Virus record (IMG/VR): IMGVR_UViG_3300042112_000670
Location: 1-50,917 of that record
Direction: 5' to 3' (one strand)
DNA: 50,917 nucleotides
DNA from: a virus
Numbering within the stretch: the stretch's first letter is position 1; each line of letters begins with the position of its first letter. The notes below the pieces were generated by a model that saw nothing but the letters and a program-made list of their open reading frames with translations, did not search any database and was not told the DNA's origin. Position numbers and translations under genes: made by a program. Positions 31,166 to 40,816 of the stretch are shown here, piece by piece.

Positions 31166-31599
31166 TGTTTGGCTCACAAAGCATTATGTACGATTACCTC
31201 ATGCGCCTTATCGGCACACCTTACAGGTGGGGCGGAGATGATGCGATGGATGGTTTTGATTGTTCAGGACTAGCTATCGAGTTTTTGATGGCTTCCGGAC
31301 AGTGGTCAAAGGGTCAAGACGCGACTGCTTCGGGACTAAAAGAGTACTTCAAAGCGAAGGGTGTCATTCAAACCAAAGCCTCGTTTGGCGCGCTCGTGTT
31401 TTTTGGGAGTCCCATAAGTCATGTCGGAATCGCTTTAAATGATACGTTTATGGTTGAGGCCGGTGGCGGAGATTCCAAAACCACCTCCTTAGACGCAGCT
31501 AAAGCGCAAAACGCTTTTGTCCGAGTACGTCCTATTAGTTCACGAAAAGATGTAAACTCAATCATCCTTCCAAACTATCCATGGGGAGTTTTTCAATGA
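31165..31599 (+). CDS. NlpC/P60 cell-wall hydrolase
   Basis: A 144-residue NlpC/P60 protein. The catalytic Cys lies in G-F-D-C-S-G-L (Cys33), the His in I-S-H-V-G-I (His86), and a polar third residue follows (about Glu98). The family cleaves peptidoglycan stem peptides. It has no signal peptide. Its place between the fiber or lipoprotein and the tail genes fits either a virion-associated entry enzyme or an endolysin; the next gene encodes a small membrane protein. Confidence 0.85.
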   Translation: MFGSQSIMYDYLMRLIGTPYRWGGDDAMDGFDCSGLAIEFLMASGQWSKGQDATASGLKEYFKAKGVIQTKASFGALVFFGSPISHVGIALNDTFMVEAGGGDSKTTSLDAAKAQNAFVRVRPISSRKDVNSIILPNYPWGVFQ

Positions 31600-31775
31600 C
31601 AAATGCTCTACTTAAATTGCTTGCAGGTCTTTTGTGGAAACTGATGACACAAGCGGCTGTTGGAAAAATGATAGTTTACATTTGCCAAGCCGCAGCGAAG
31701 AAAACTGACAATAACGTTGATGACAAACTCGTGGCCACTGTTGCGGAAGCTTGGGATGTATCTTTGGAGAAGTAA
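31596..31775 (+). CDS. Small membrane protein, holin-like
   Basis: A 59-residue protein from ATG 31596, overlapping the hydrolase stop (ATGA). It has an amphipathic or hydrophobic N-terminal half (LLKLLAGLLWKLM, then VGKMIVYICQAA) and a charged tail. The pairing with a cell-wall hydrolase suggests a holin or anchor, but only one membrane segment is likely. Confidence 0.5.
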   Translation: MTNALLKLLAGLLWKLMTQAAVGKMIVYICQAAAKKTDNNVDDKLVATVAEAWDVSLEK

Positions 31776-32156
31776 ATGCAGACACTAACATACGGTTTCA
31801 AAAAGCCGCAGACTGGTGACAAGGGCGACGTATTTTTTGTCGCACTTGAAGACGACATCCAGCAGCTTAACGACCACACGCACAACGGAGTGAATTCTGC
31901 GAAGATCACTTCATCATCCGTCACGGCTACGACCTCAACGATTGTGGCCGCAGGATGGGTACACCAAGGAAACGGCACATACCGTCAGACGGTAACTATG
32001 CCCGGATCTTTGCAGTACAACGACTACTTTGTGCAGGTGAAAAATACGACGACAGGGCATCAGTATTTTCCGACAATCGAGAAAGTCACAGCAACGACTT
32101 TTTACGTGTATGTAAACGACAATACCTTGAACTTGACTCTTTACTATACGAGCTAA
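31776..32156 (+). CDS. Small tail/virion protein
   Basis: A 126-residue protein. The N-terminus (F-K-K-P-Q-T-G-D-K-G-D-V-F, then D-H-T-H-N-G-V-N-S-A-K-I) is typical of small phage tail proteins with a HTHDG-like loop. The rest is beta-rich with many Thr and Tyr. The ATG directly follows the preceding TAA. A tail tip or fiber-base protein is likely. Confidence 0.65.
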   Translation: MQTLTYGFKKPQTGDKGDVFFVALEDDIQQLNDHTHNGVNSAKITSSSVTATTSTIVAAGWVHQGNGTYRQTVTMPGSLQYNDYFVQVKNTTTGHQYFPTIEKVTATTFYVYVNDNTLNLTLYYTS

Positions 32157-32157
32157 C

Positions 32158-34440
32158 GTGCAAGTCTTAGAAGTAACAGATTTCTCTGGTGGGGTAACAG
32201 ACTACCACCTTAACGCGCCGCCAAACAAAATGAAGGTGGCTGATAACGTATTGCTCATCCAATACCAAGGTCAGGCTAAGCCGTTTACGCGCCCCGGTTC
32301 TGACATCTTAGACACAACTTATCCACAGATTCCTCCGGGTGCGCAGCGTATCAGCACATCGTTTTACGTGGGCACGCAGCTTTTTGTGCAGTCGAGCTCC
32401 AAGCTTTACCGCTACAGCACTGTATCCAACTGGCCGGAAGTTACAGGACCTACTGGAAATCCTGCATTCAATGCCGCAGATACGAACTCTGTGTTCAGTT
32501 ATTCTATTTGGAATAACCAAGCCTACTTCGCACACTCAGGGCAATGGTATCCGCAAAAGCTCGTGCAGCTCACGGGTGGAAGTTGGCAAATATTGGAAGT
32601 AGGTCTTCCGCAGATCTCGATGGCGGCGATCACCAAGACTCCTGTCTTAGGCGGCGGCAATAATTGGCTTTATAAATGGGTACACGAGCACACTTACGTG
32701 GATGTGGATGGAGTTGAGTTTAAAGAGTACTCCGAGACTTCGGACATATATGAAATCACGAACGCAACATCGGTTAACTTCACAACTATTCCTGTGCTCG
32801 CAAACGGCGGCACAAGAAACTTTGACACGACCAACATCAAAAAAGTTCTGTACCGCACACTTAGTAATGGCACAGTGTTTTTCAAAGTCGCCGAAATCTC
32901 TAACGCTACCACATCATATAACGACAACTTCGCCGACGCCTCAATTCAAAATAACGAGACTCTCTACACCACGGGCGACGTTGTAGAATTCGTACAGCCG
33001 CCAAAGTGCTCGATTGTGCACATCTCAAACGAGAAGGCGTACTACGCAGGTATTTTGGATGGAACGGAGAATTTAAAAAACCGTGTCCTTCAATCCGTAC
33101 CCGGTGCTTTCTTTGCTGTGCCGCCTGATTTTTACACCGACATCAACGACACAATCGTTGGTGTGTCGTCAACGAAAAGTAATCCCGTGCTTGTGAACAC
33201 AAACTCGTGTTTTAGGCTAGACGGAGAAATTGACGAGCTCGGACGAGGGGACTTCACCGCAGAGTCTATCTCGGACACGTCCACAGCCTTAAATGCTCAG
33301 GCGCAAGTACAGACATTTGACGGCGTTTTTTGGGCGGGTGTTGACGGCACATATTTTACAAACGGTTTTCAAGTCGTAAAGCTGAACGAGGACTATGACC
33401 AAACTTACGCAGCTTTTGTCACAGCTTCGTCCGATGCAGCATTGCAGGCCGCCAAGCGCAGACGTGTACAAGGAAAATACGACAGAAGAAAACGCCGTGT
33501 GTGGTGGGTTGTGCAGCACGAGTCCATCACGGATACGGACAAAGCCTACGTCCTTGATCTCAACTATGGTGTCAAAGAAAACGCTACCTTTACGACTATT
33601 ACTGGCGGCGATTCTTTCAGCCCTACTGCTATTGAGTTTGACTCAAATGGCGATTTGATTCGGTGTGATCGAAGAGGATATGTACTCAAGCACAACTCCT
33701 TGACTAAGTCAGACCCAAAGATTGACACAGGCACCGCCGTGGCAAACTGGATACGCACGTCAATCATCTACACGATTGAATCGGTGGCGTATAATTTCGG
33801 CACAACTAATGTACGGAAATTTGTTCCACGTGTAACAGTGGTGGCCGAGGACAGTACAAATCTGTCACTTCAAATCGTGTCCATCAACGACGACGGCAGA
33901 AAAGAAGCTAACCTCTTGCCCATTCGTTACAGAGGTAACTTAACGTGGGGAGACCCCGACATTTACTGGGGCGACATCTCGTTTGAGTGGAATAAGCAGG
34001 GGCTCATCGATGAGCTTCGCAGATTCCCTGCTGAAAACCTGCGGTGTAATTATAAGCAGGTGCGGCTAACAAATGCGATGGTTGCTATAGTGAGCTCCGA
34101 TCTACTCGGCACAGTGGACATCGACGCCGTAGCAAAGACTGCGACATTGGACGAAGCTGCAACCAAGGATTGGCCAAGCAATGCTGTCGACTACTACATC
34201 TCATTTGAGGCCGACAACTACGTGCGTGAGTACTTGATTACAGCCCGCACAAATGATGTCCTAACATACGATGATCCGTCCGGAGCATCCGCATCCGCGC
34301 TTGATCAAAAGTGGGTAGTGCGCGGCATACCAAAGAACGAAGTCTTGAATCTCATCGCATACGCGATTGATTATGAAATATACGGACAGACTCAAAACGT
34401 GTTTAAGACCGCCGGTACCGGTGAAGTAGGTGCCGGATGA
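32158..34440 (+). CDS. Tail nozzle / tubular-B-like protein
   Basis: A 760-residue protein starting at GTG 32158. The N-terminus (F-S-G-G-V-T-D, then A-D-N-V-L and T-R-P-G-S) matches the start of podovirus tail-nozzle proteins of the T7 gp12 or P22 gp10 type. The body is Tyr/Asp/Thr-rich and probably a beta-propeller. It would complete the short tail tube below the adaptor. The stop overlaps the next ATG. Confidence 0.7.
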   Translation: MQVLEVTDFSGGVTDYHLNAPPNKMKVADNVLLIQYQGQAKPFTRPGSDILDTTYPQIPPGAQRISTSFYVGTQLFVQSSSKLYRYSTVSNWPEVTGPTGNPAFNAADTNSVFSYSIWNNQAYFAHSGQWYPQKLVQLTGGSWQILEVGLPQISMAAITKTPVLGGGNNWLYKWVHEHTYVDVDGVEFKEYSETSDIYEITNATSVNFTTIPVLANGGTRNFDTTNIKKVLYRTLSNGTVFFKVAEISNATTSYNDNFADASIQNNETLYTTGDVVEFVQPPKCSIVHISNEKAYYAGILDGTENLKNRVLQSVPGAFFAVPPDFYTDINDTIVGVSSTKSNPVLVNTNSCFRLDGEIDELGRGDFTAESISDTSTALNAQAQVQTFDGVFWAGVDGTYFTNGFQVVKLNEDYDQTYAAFVTASSDAALQAAKRRRVQGKYDRRKRRVWWVVQHESITDTDKAYVLDLNYGVKENATFTTITGGDSFSPTAIEFDSNGDLIRCDRRGYVLKHNSLTKSDPKIDTGTAVANWIRTSIIYTIESVAYNFGTTNVRKFVPRVTVVAEDSTNLSLQIVSINDDGRKEANLLPIRYRGNLTWGDPDIYWGDISFEWNKQGLIDELRRFPAENLRCNYKQVRLTNAMVAIVSSDLLGTVDIDAVAKTATLDEAATKDWPSNAVDYYISFEADNYVREYLITARTNDVLTYDDPSGASASALDQKWVVRGIPKNEVLNLIAYAIDYEIYGQTQNVFKTAGTGEVGAG

Positions 34441-34754
34441 TTTCTCTTTTCAGAAAAGAGATTGAAGGGGAGTTTGAGCAGGAGAATTTTAAGCGCCTGC
34501 AAGATAACATCAACGCGAGTCCTTTTGAGAAGGGGCAGTTTAAGTTTTTTGAGATCTCCGTCAACGGGGCGGTTACAAACTACAAACACAAACACAATCT
34601 TTCGTTTGTACCAAAAGACATCATCACTTTGCACGTAAGCCCAGCCGTTACTTTGACATGGAATTATGCTAATTTTGATAGAACAAACCTAGATTTTACA
34701 ACTTCGGGTGCGACGACAATTCGTGCATTCGTAGGAAGATACGAGGAAAACTAA
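34437..34754 (+). CDS. Small tail-module protein
   Basis: A 105-residue protein that overlaps both neighbours (ATGA and TAATG). It has a charged helical start and a beta-rich C-terminus. It lies between nozzle and adaptor genes, so a tail or neck accessory function is likely. No family is recognised. Confidence 0.6.
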   Translation: MISLFRKEIEGEFEQENFKRLQDNINASPFEKGQFKFFEISVNGAVTNYKHKHNLSFVPKDIITLHVSPAVTLTWNYANFDRTNLDFTTSGATTIRAFVGRYEEN

Positions 34755-35446
34755 TGAGCACTTACTGGACGCTCCTAGAAATTAGAGACAAGATTCAAAG
34801 AGATTTGGATCTTGAAGGCGAGACGTTCATTAATCAAGCCGAACTTGACTCCTACATCAACGAAGCTATCGACGAAGTAGAGCGCCAAATTCACACTCTG
34901 AACGAAGACTACTTTATCACTCGCACAACGATCAGCCTAGTGAGCGGACAAGAGGAGTATTCTTTCCCGACTGATGTGTATGCCATGAAAATTCGCGGCA
35001 TCATATACAGAAATGGGACCACGGTTTATCAGCTTCAGCGTGTCAAGGATTGGAGAAAATTTGAAGAGTACGAGCTCCTAAAAGCTGGCACATCCTACAA
35101 CGCTTTGTACGGATACATGCTCGTAAACTCTACGGCAGGCTCGCCAAAAATTCTTTTAGCTCCTACTCCTTTGGAAAACGGCGCATATCTCAAGGTTTGG
35201 TATCTCAGGAATGCAAACCGCCTTTCTGCTGAAACTGATGTCATGGATATACCTGAGGCCGTGAACTACGTGATCCAGTATGCCAAGGTTAGGTGCTACG
35301 AAAAGGAAGGGCATCCGAACCTTCAAAAAGCTATCGCTGATTTGGAGATGGAAAAAGCGGACACGATTGCTACACTGTCGAACATATTCCCAGATACCCA
35401 AAATGAACTAGAGGCCGATATGCGCCTTTATAACGAAATGAGCTGA
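34754..35446 (+). CDS. Head-tail adaptor protein
   Basis: A 230-residue protein with a helical first region (I-R-D-K-I-Q-R-D-L, then I-N-E-A-I-D-E-V-E-R-Q-I) and then L-V-S-G-Q-E-E-Y-S-F-P-T-D. This layout is known from podovirus adaptor proteins (T7 gp11 and P22 gp4 type) that bind below the portal. The start overlaps the preceding stop. It lies next to the nozzle gene, as in many podoviruses. Confidence 0.75.
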   Translation: MSTYWTLLEIRDKIQRDLDLEGETFINQAELDSYINEAIDEVERQIHTLNEDYFITRTTISLVSGQEEYSFPTDVYAMKIRGIIYRNGTTVYQLQRVKDWRKFEEYELLKAGTSYNALYGYMLVNSTAGSPKILLAPTPLENGAYLKVWYLRNANRLSAETDVMDIPEAVNYVIQYAKVRCYEKEGHPNLQKAIADLEMEKADTIATLSNIFPDTQNELEADMRLYNEMS

Positions 35447-35454
35447 GGTAAAAC

Positions 35455-36378
35455 ATGGGCTATCTTCAGAAGTTTGCAAAAAAAGCGGACAAAACACTCG
35501 GTAAAAATACCTCTACAGTTTTAAGTGGTGGAATAAACCGCGCAGTAGGTTCGGGCGACAAAGTCCGTGCTGAAGACGTTGTCACAGGTGGCGGGACGTA
35601 CATGGGCCGCCAGACAGCACGAGATATCCAAGGAGGCGGTGAAAGAGCGGGAGCGTCTTCGCCACTAAAAGATGACCCAAGAGTAGATACAGCAAGCGGC
35701 ATCCCCATGCCTACAGCTCCAGTATACAAAGACCCATTCCAAGATGCGCAAAACATCTACTCGGCAGGTCAGCTTGACCTCGGAAAAAATGCTTTAGATA
35801 TGTCTGGCATCGAGGCCATTAAAGCGCGCGCACTTGAACAAGGCGACAGTCCTTGGGCTCGTATGGCTTTGCAGAAGCAAGGACTAGAGCAGTCCGCACT
35901 CACAGGTGCGGCAGCTCAACTATCCGCAAATCAAGCCGCTCAAGCAAGGGCGAGCATGGCAGCACGCGGCGGTCTACGCGGCGGTGCAGCTATGCGTCTT
36001 GGAAATCAGGCCATGCAAAATCAAGCTTTGGCGCGCCAAGGTGTGCTGCAACAAGGTGCTCTGTCTCGTGCGGATATCGGTCTGCAAGATCAACAACAGA
36101 AAAATCAATTCTTGTCTCAACTTCCCGGAGCGCAGCTCGGTGCGGCACAGTACAAGGCTGGCCTAGAGCAGTTCAACATCGGACAACAAAATCAAGGTCA
36201 GATGTTCAACATCGGAAATAGACTTACCGGAGAGCAGCAGCGACTCGCCAACGAGCAGTTCATTTACGGCGAAGGAATGAAGAGAAAAGCAGGGGCAGAA
36301 CTTGCTGACGCTTTACAAAACGCAGGAGCTCGTTCAGCTTGGTCTAAACTAGCAGATCCAGCAGGCATCATAGGATAA
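35455..36378 (+). CDS. Gln/Ala-rich ejection-type protein 1
   Basis: A 307-residue protein. The second half is very rich in Gln and Ala (A-Q-A-R-A-S-M-A-A-R, then I-G-Q-Q-N-Q-G-Q) and helical. Such composition is typical of podovirus internal or ejection proteins that form a channel across the envelope. GAGG lies six bases before the ATG. It is the first of four genes of this kind. Confidence 0.65.
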   Translation: MGYLQKFAKKADKTLGKNTSTVLSGGINRAVGSGDKVRAEDVVTGGGTYMGRQTARDIQGGGERAGASSPLKDDPRVDTASGIPMPTAPVYKDPFQDAQNIYSAGQLDLGKNALDMSGIEAIKARALEQGDSPWARMALQKQGLEQSALTGAAAQLSANQAAQARASMAARGGLRGGAAMRLGNQAMQNQALARQGVLQQGALSRADIGLQDQQQKNQFLSQLPGAQLGAAQYKAGLEQFNIGQQNQGQMFNIGNRLTGEQQRLANEQFIYGEGMKRKAGAELADALQNAGARSAWSKLADPAGIIG

Positions 36379-36389
36379 AGGAGAAAAAT

Positions 36390-36731
36390 ATGGCAGCGTG
36401 GATTCCACTTGCGATGGCGGCTGTGCAGGCCGTAGCGCAAAAGCAGAAAGAAAAAAAGCAGCTTCCCATTGAGGTAGCTAAAGCTAAGTACTCTCCTTGG
36501 ACAGGCATGCAGCCAGCAAATACTTTGACGGCTGATACTGGTGCTACGGTAGCAAGTGGTGGCCTAGCCGCTGCGAAGATGTACCAAGATGAGCAACAGC
36601 GCCAAGCGTACAACAACTACATGCAACAGCTCCTTGCACAAGGAGGAGCTGACGGTGGGCGGACTGTTTGGAGCAGCATGGGCAACCCCTACGTGCAACA
36701 AGGGCCTCCACAATCTAGCGGACAATTCTAA
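36390..36731 (+). CDS. Small ejection-type protein
   Basis: A 113-residue protein with a hydrophobic N-terminal segment (about residues 3-16, WIPLAMAAVQAVA), a Lys-rich stretch, and a Gln-rich tail. AAAGGAG precedes the ATG by six bases. It lies among the internal-virion-type genes and may be the smallest ejection protein, comparable in role to T7 gp14 or P22 gp7. This is inference. Confidence 0.6.
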   Translation: MAAWIPLAMAAVQAVAQKQKEKKQLPIEVAKAKYSPWTGMQPANTLTADTGATVASGGLAAAKMYQDEQQRQAYNNYMQQLLAQGGADGGRTVWSSMGNPYVQQGPPQSSGQF

Positions 36732-36743
36732 GCGGAGTAGAAC

Positions 36744-37841
36744 ATGGCTCGGACAGTTTGGTATAACATGCCACAGTTTTCACCAATTGCGGGAGTACCT
36801 ACGCAAGAGGACGTTAACGCATCAACTCCTGCGGGCGGCGGATTTCCTCCTGCGCCTGTTGACCCAAACGATCAAGCCACACAAGAATACCTTGCGCAAC
36901 TCCGCAGACAACAAGCCGAGGAAGCGGAGCTCAACCGCCAACTAACGGCGCAGCAGCAAAATAACATGGGTCTTGCTCAGCAGGACATCACGCAGCAGCA
37001 AAAAGCTTTGGAAGGCTACAAACAACTCCCTATTCAAACTGATCTATCCCCTATCGCCTCGATGCTTGATGCTTGGTACGGAACAAATCAGGCTAAAAAC
37101 TATCAGCCTTCGGAAACTCCGCAGTCCAGAATGGAGATGATCCGCCAACTGCAAGCTGGTCTTAACAAAGCACGCGGCGCTCTAAGCGAATCTGAGATGA
37201 ATCTTTTGCGAACGAGACTCAATGCGTCGGCTATGAAAGAGCAGGCAGCGCTTAAGGCGTTGAGCGCTAAAACTTTAGCGCAAGCCAATAAAGAGCAAAA
37301 GAAAGAGCGCGACGACGCAAAACTTGAAATCGATCAGCAAAAACTTAGAGACTCTTTATCGAAATCAGACATCGGTAAAACCATACCGGGATTCATAAAT
37401 TTCAAATCTGCCCTAAAAACTATGCGTGAATTCGTAGAGCAGAAGGGTCTGCCAACAAGTGGCGTGGACTTGGATTTATTCAATAACCTAATGTCGCAAG
37501 CAAAGCTTTCCGCAAAAGACAAGTTCGCACTGGGAGCTATCACTGACTCAGATGCAAAACTTATCGGCGGGCTTTTGGGTTCGGAAGGCGGCTGGACAAA
37601 AGTACTGGCATCAAAACTTTTGCGCGGATCTAGCGCAGGGGCAGCTAGAGCACTAAAACAACTTGAGGATGCAACAGACAAAGACTTTGACCGGCAGTTA
37701 AAAAATCTGCGCACAAGTCATCCGTCCAAAGTAGTTACGCCGATACTTGATGAATACAAATCACAGTACAAAACTGTTTCAGGCGGTGGTGTAGTGGACG
37801 ACTCCTACGACGCACTGCCTGAAAGTATGAGGGCGGAATAA
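36744..37841 (+). CDS. Coiled-coil ejection-type protein 2
   Basis: A 365-residue protein with a Pro/Gly-rich start, then a Gln/Glu-rich coiled coil (about 55-90), a long Lys/Glu helical region (about 140-210), and a globular end. The stop overlaps the next ATG (TAATGG). The make-up suggests a virion-internal protein or an envelope-penetration component. Confidence 0.65.
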   Translation: MARTVWYNMPQFSPIAGVPTQEDVNASTPAGGGFPPAPVDPNDQATQEYLAQLRRQQAEEAELNRQLTAQQQNNMGLAQQDITQQQKALEGYKQLPIQTDLSPIASMLDAWYGTNQAKNYQPSETPQSRMEMIRQLQAGLNKARGALSESEMNLLRTRLNASAMKEQAALKALSAKTLAQANKEQKKERDDAKLEIDQQKLRDSLSKSDIGKTIPGFINFKSALKTMREFVEQKGLPTSGVDLDLFNNLMSQAKLSAKDKFALGAITDSDAKLIGGLLGSEGGWTKVLASKLLRGSSAGAARALKQLEDATDKDFDRQLKNLRTSHPSKVVTPILDEYKSQYKTVSGGGVVDDSYDALPESMRAE

Positions 37842-39622
37842 TGGCTGGTAAGAAATACACAAGAGAAGAGTGGAATAGCCTCTCACAATCAGAAAAAGCC
37901 GCCGTACTCAACTCTCTGCAATCCGCAAAAGGCGGAGAAGAGATCATTCAAAAGATGCCCGAAGACATTGGATACATTGAACGGGCTGGAATTAAATCCG
38001 TAGGTGCTGGGCCAGACGAGCAGATCGCCGCCATGAAAAAACTATACCCCGATAAGTATGAGTACTCTGCCAAAGGTGGGCAGGTTCTTTTGCGCCCCAA
38101 GGGTGCAAAAGAATGGAATGTACTTGATCCGGAAGGATTCGATATCGGGGACATAACCTCCGACATCGCTGATGAAGCCGTGCAGGCTGGACTTACCCAA
38201 GGCGCGCAGGTTGTGGGCGGAGCACTTGGCGGCATGCCCGGAGCTTCACTTGCTGGTGGAGCTACATCAGGTGGACTTGAGGTACTTAAGCAGTTCCTTG
38301 CTAAAAAAGCCGGTGTTCGAGAAAGCTACGATCCCACTAGCATTGGCGTAGCAACTGGAGTTGGTGTGGCATTGCCAGCTATCTTTGGCGGTGGAGCAAC
38401 AAAAAGTCAGGTTGCAAACATACTAAGAAAAGTCGGAAAACTAGCACCTGACTCTTCAGACGTGCAAGCCGTGCAAAAAGCTTTTCAAAGTCAAAGAAGC
38501 CTCATACCAAAAGCTTTTCCGTCCGTGATGGAATTTTTATCAGGCGGAAATGCGCGCATTATCGCGCGTGGCGGCAAAGGTGTAAAGAACACAGAGCAGC
38601 TTGAAAAAGAAGGCGTGCTTGATTTTGTAACCGAGGCTTCTAAAGATGTAAAAGATACCGCCAGACAGGCCACACAAATGGCCGGTAAAGCATACGAAGA
38701 AGGGCTAGCAAAATCAGGCCAAATGGTGGACATGCAGCCTTACATCTCCGCATACGAAAACCTAGAAAATACTTTGAAGCAAGAAATTGCGCGGACTGGA
38801 GATATTGCTGCATCTGAAGAACTAGCTGCTGTGCAGGCAGAGCTAAAGCCTCTTCTGATGAGAAACATCGTAGACGACGCCGGAAATCAAATGCAGGTGT
38901 ATAAGGATGCTCTACATCCATCAGACCTATTAAACTTCCGACAGAGAATTAAGGAAGTCGCGGAGACACATAAAGTTGGATCTCCGAATAGGTTCAAAGG
39001 TAAATCATTTGGTGCGAGAAACATTATTAAGACCGCATCAGAGCTTGAGAGCATGGCTGGAAAAGATCTCAGCCAACTTGCCCTCTCTCCGCAGCAAAAA
39101 AGCCTGTCCCAAAATTACAAAGATGCCTTGAAAGTAGAAGACTACCTGAAAAGAAAATTCAAGGATGAGGAAAAGACTTTCCGCACTCTGTCCACCATAG
39201 GCAACAAAGCAAAAAAAGTGGAAGCAGAAAGTGTGGCAAGAATTGACCGCACTTTTCCGGGACTAAATCTCGGCCCAAAAATCCAGAAAATGGAAGACTA
39301 TGCTTTTTGGCATGACCCATCCCTTTCCGCCATTTCGGCCAAAGGCGGCACATCGACAGGACGAGTCGGAGCCTCCGGAGCTTTGGGAGCAGGCCTCGGT
39401 ATTGCGGCAGGGAATTTGGTCGGCGATGAGATGGGAGTACCTTACGGCGGTTATGTTGGCGGAGGTCTAGGGGCCGCAGGGCTTGTTGGACTTACCTCAC
39501 CTGCTGCTATGAGAAAAGCTTTCTCGCTCGGTATTCCACAAATGACTTCAAAGATAGGCGGAGCACTCTCAACTAGCGGTGTTCCCGTATCATCTTGGCA
39601 ATTAATGAAAGGTGAAAACTAA
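37841..39622 (+). CDS. Large ejection-type protein 3 with glycine-rich segments
   Basis: A 593-residue protein. There are Gly/Ala-rich hydrophobic stretches at about 120-150 (V-V-G-G-A-L-G-G-M-P-G-A-S-L-A-G-G) and 510-560 (G-A-L-G-A-G-L-G-I-A-A-G-N-L-V), which could insert in membranes, and a helical middle (about 250-430). It is the largest of the group and probably the main ejection protein. The stop overlaps the next ATG. Confidence 0.65.
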   Translation: MAGKKYTREEWNSLSQSEKAAVLNSLQSAKGGEEIIQKMPEDIGYIERAGIKSVGAGPDEQIAAMKKLYPDKYEYSAKGGQVLLRPKGAKEWNVLDPEGFDIGDITSDIADEAVQAGLTQGAQVVGGALGGMPGASLAGGATSGGLEVLKQFLAKKAGVRESYDPTSIGVATGVGVALPAIFGGGATKSQVANILRKVGKLAPDSSDVQAVQKAFQSQRSLIPKAFPSVMEFLSGGNARIIARGGKGVKNTEQLEKEGVLDFVTEASKDVKDTARQATQMAGKAYEEGLAKSGQMVDMQPYISAYENLENTLKQEIARTGDIAASEELAAVQAELKPLLMRNIVDDAGNQMQVYKDALHPSDLLNFRQRIKEVAETHKVGSPNRFKGKSFGARNIIKTASELESMAGKDLSQLALSPQQKSLSQNYKDALKVEDYLKRKFKDEEKTFRTLSTIGNKAKKVEAESVARIDRTFPGLNLGPKIQKMEDYAFWHDPSLSAISAKGGTSTGRVGASGALGAGLGIAAGNLVGDEMGVPYGGYVGGGLGAAGLVGLTSPAAMRKAFSLGIPQMTSKIGGALSTSGVPVSSWQLMKGEN

Positions 39623-39888
39623 TGCTACCAAAAAGCGGAAACGGCAAGGCGTCTGAAAAATACATGCAAAATGAGTACGAGTACTCTGACGAAGATCTTG
39701 AAGAGATGGGAGAAGCTCTGCTCAAAGCGCAAGAGATTCATTCAGATCCAAAGCTTTTCAAAATGGTGAAGCAATACCTTGATGGCAAGGTCACAAAGAT
39801 TCGCTCTTTGGAAGACCTGAGAAAACGCGCCAAACAAATCGAGATGCAAGATAATGACATGAAAGAAGCGTATTCAGGTGAGGACTAA
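39622..39888 (+). CDS. Small acidic protein
   Basis: An 88-residue acidic, helical protein (E-Y-S-D-E-D-L-E-E-M, then L-E-D-L-R-K-R-A). It overlaps both neighbours by one base each. It may be a chaperone for the ejection proteins or a tail component. Unknown family. Confidence 0.6.
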   Translation: MLPKSGNGKASEKYMQNEYEYSDEDLEEMGEALLKAQEIHSDPKLFKMVKQYLDGKVTKIRSLEDLRKRAKQIEMQDNDMKEAYSGED

Positions 39889-40460
39889 TGGAAGTTCGCT
39901 CAAGAAGACTTGATGAGATAAGACTCATCAAAGAAGATATGCCAAACCCGTGGACACGCTACACGGGGCGGAGCGATTCATTCCTTGCGTCTGACTCAGA
40001 TGCAATATGGCAAATAAGCCGTATCACTCGTGAAGGCACCATATGGACTACCACCTACGCCAACAAAGGAAGCTTTACGGCCAAGTGGAGTGACCGCACG
40101 ACGTACTTTCCAGCACTAGCTGTTAGCTACGCTGCATATCAGCAAAGCATGGGTGCCAATTTCAATTCGGACACGATGGTTAACACTGGCGGCGGTCTTT
40201 CCATTCAAGCATCATGGTCCGGAAATAATGCAGCCGATGGCATAATTAAGATCGAAACATCCGTAGACGGTGTTTGTTGGTGTGAGTATCCGAATGGCAG
40301 CTATACTATCCCGCTAACGGCGGGGTGTAAGCCATTTGATCTTCCGTCTTCATCATCTCCATTCTTTAGAGTGGCGTACACTAAGGGTACTAACAGCGCT
40401 GGCCTCATTGATCTTGCATACGCTGCCGGTATCGGCAACAAACCTTGGGCGGTGAAATGA
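39888..40460 (+). CDS. Beta-rich virion-type protein
   Basis: A 190-residue protein with a charged start and a body rich in Ser, Thr, Tyr and Trp. The C-terminal half (W-S-G-N-N-A-A-D-G-I-I-K-I-E-T-S-V-D-G) resembles small beta-sandwich domains of phage tail appendages. It overlaps the next gene by 16 bp. Its function is unknown; it begins the terminal group of small structural-type genes. Confidence 0.6.
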   Translation: MEVRSRRLDEIRLIKEDMPNPWTRYTGRSDSFLASDSDAIWQISRITREGTIWTTTYANKGSFTAKWSDRTTYFPALAVSYAAYQQSMGANFNSDTMVNTGGGLSIQASWSGNNAADGIIKIETSVDGVCWCEYPNGSYTIPLTAGCKPFDLPSSSSPFFRVAYTKGTNSAGLIDLAYAAGIGNKPWAVK

Positions 40461-40816
40461 GTTGTGAAGCACAAATATTGGGTGGTAATGCTGTCACAGG
40501 TTCCGTAGCTATTACAGGCGGGACTGTTGATTCGAGGCCAGCGGGGCTGAGCATTGGTGGTAAGATCACGCAGGTCGCGCTCAACGCAGCAACGTGGACA
40601 AAGCTTCCGCTGACGCATCTAGCGAATAGAAACTCTCTCTCAATCCAAAATGTCAGCGGCACAGAGATCAAGATCAACTATGACAACACCGAACCTGGAT
40701 ATGTTGGCGTTACCGTCGCATCAGGCAGCGAGCGGCACTATCTTGTAGGCGACATTCCGATTTACGCTAAGGCATCTAGCGGCACGCCGACAATTCAAAC
40801 GGAAGAACTAGCATGA
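40445..40816 (+). CDS. Small virion-type beta protein (complete copy)
   Basis: A 123-residue protein whose C-terminal 31 residues match the fragment at the window start. It contains V-A-L-N-A-A-T-W-T-K-L-P-L and N-R-N-S-L-S-I-Q-N-V-S-G, a pattern seen in small phage head or tail accessory proteins. A similar L-P-x-x-x-L-x-N-R-x-S pattern is present near the C-terminus of the three-repeat protein, suggesting a shared domain. The stop overlaps the next ATG. Confidence 0.7.
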   Translation: MGGEMSCEAQILGGNAVTGSVAITGGTVDSRPAGLSIGGKITQVALNAATWTKLPLTHLANRNSLSIQNVSGTEIKINYDNTEPGYVGVTVASGSERHYLVGDIPIYAKASSGTPTIQTEELA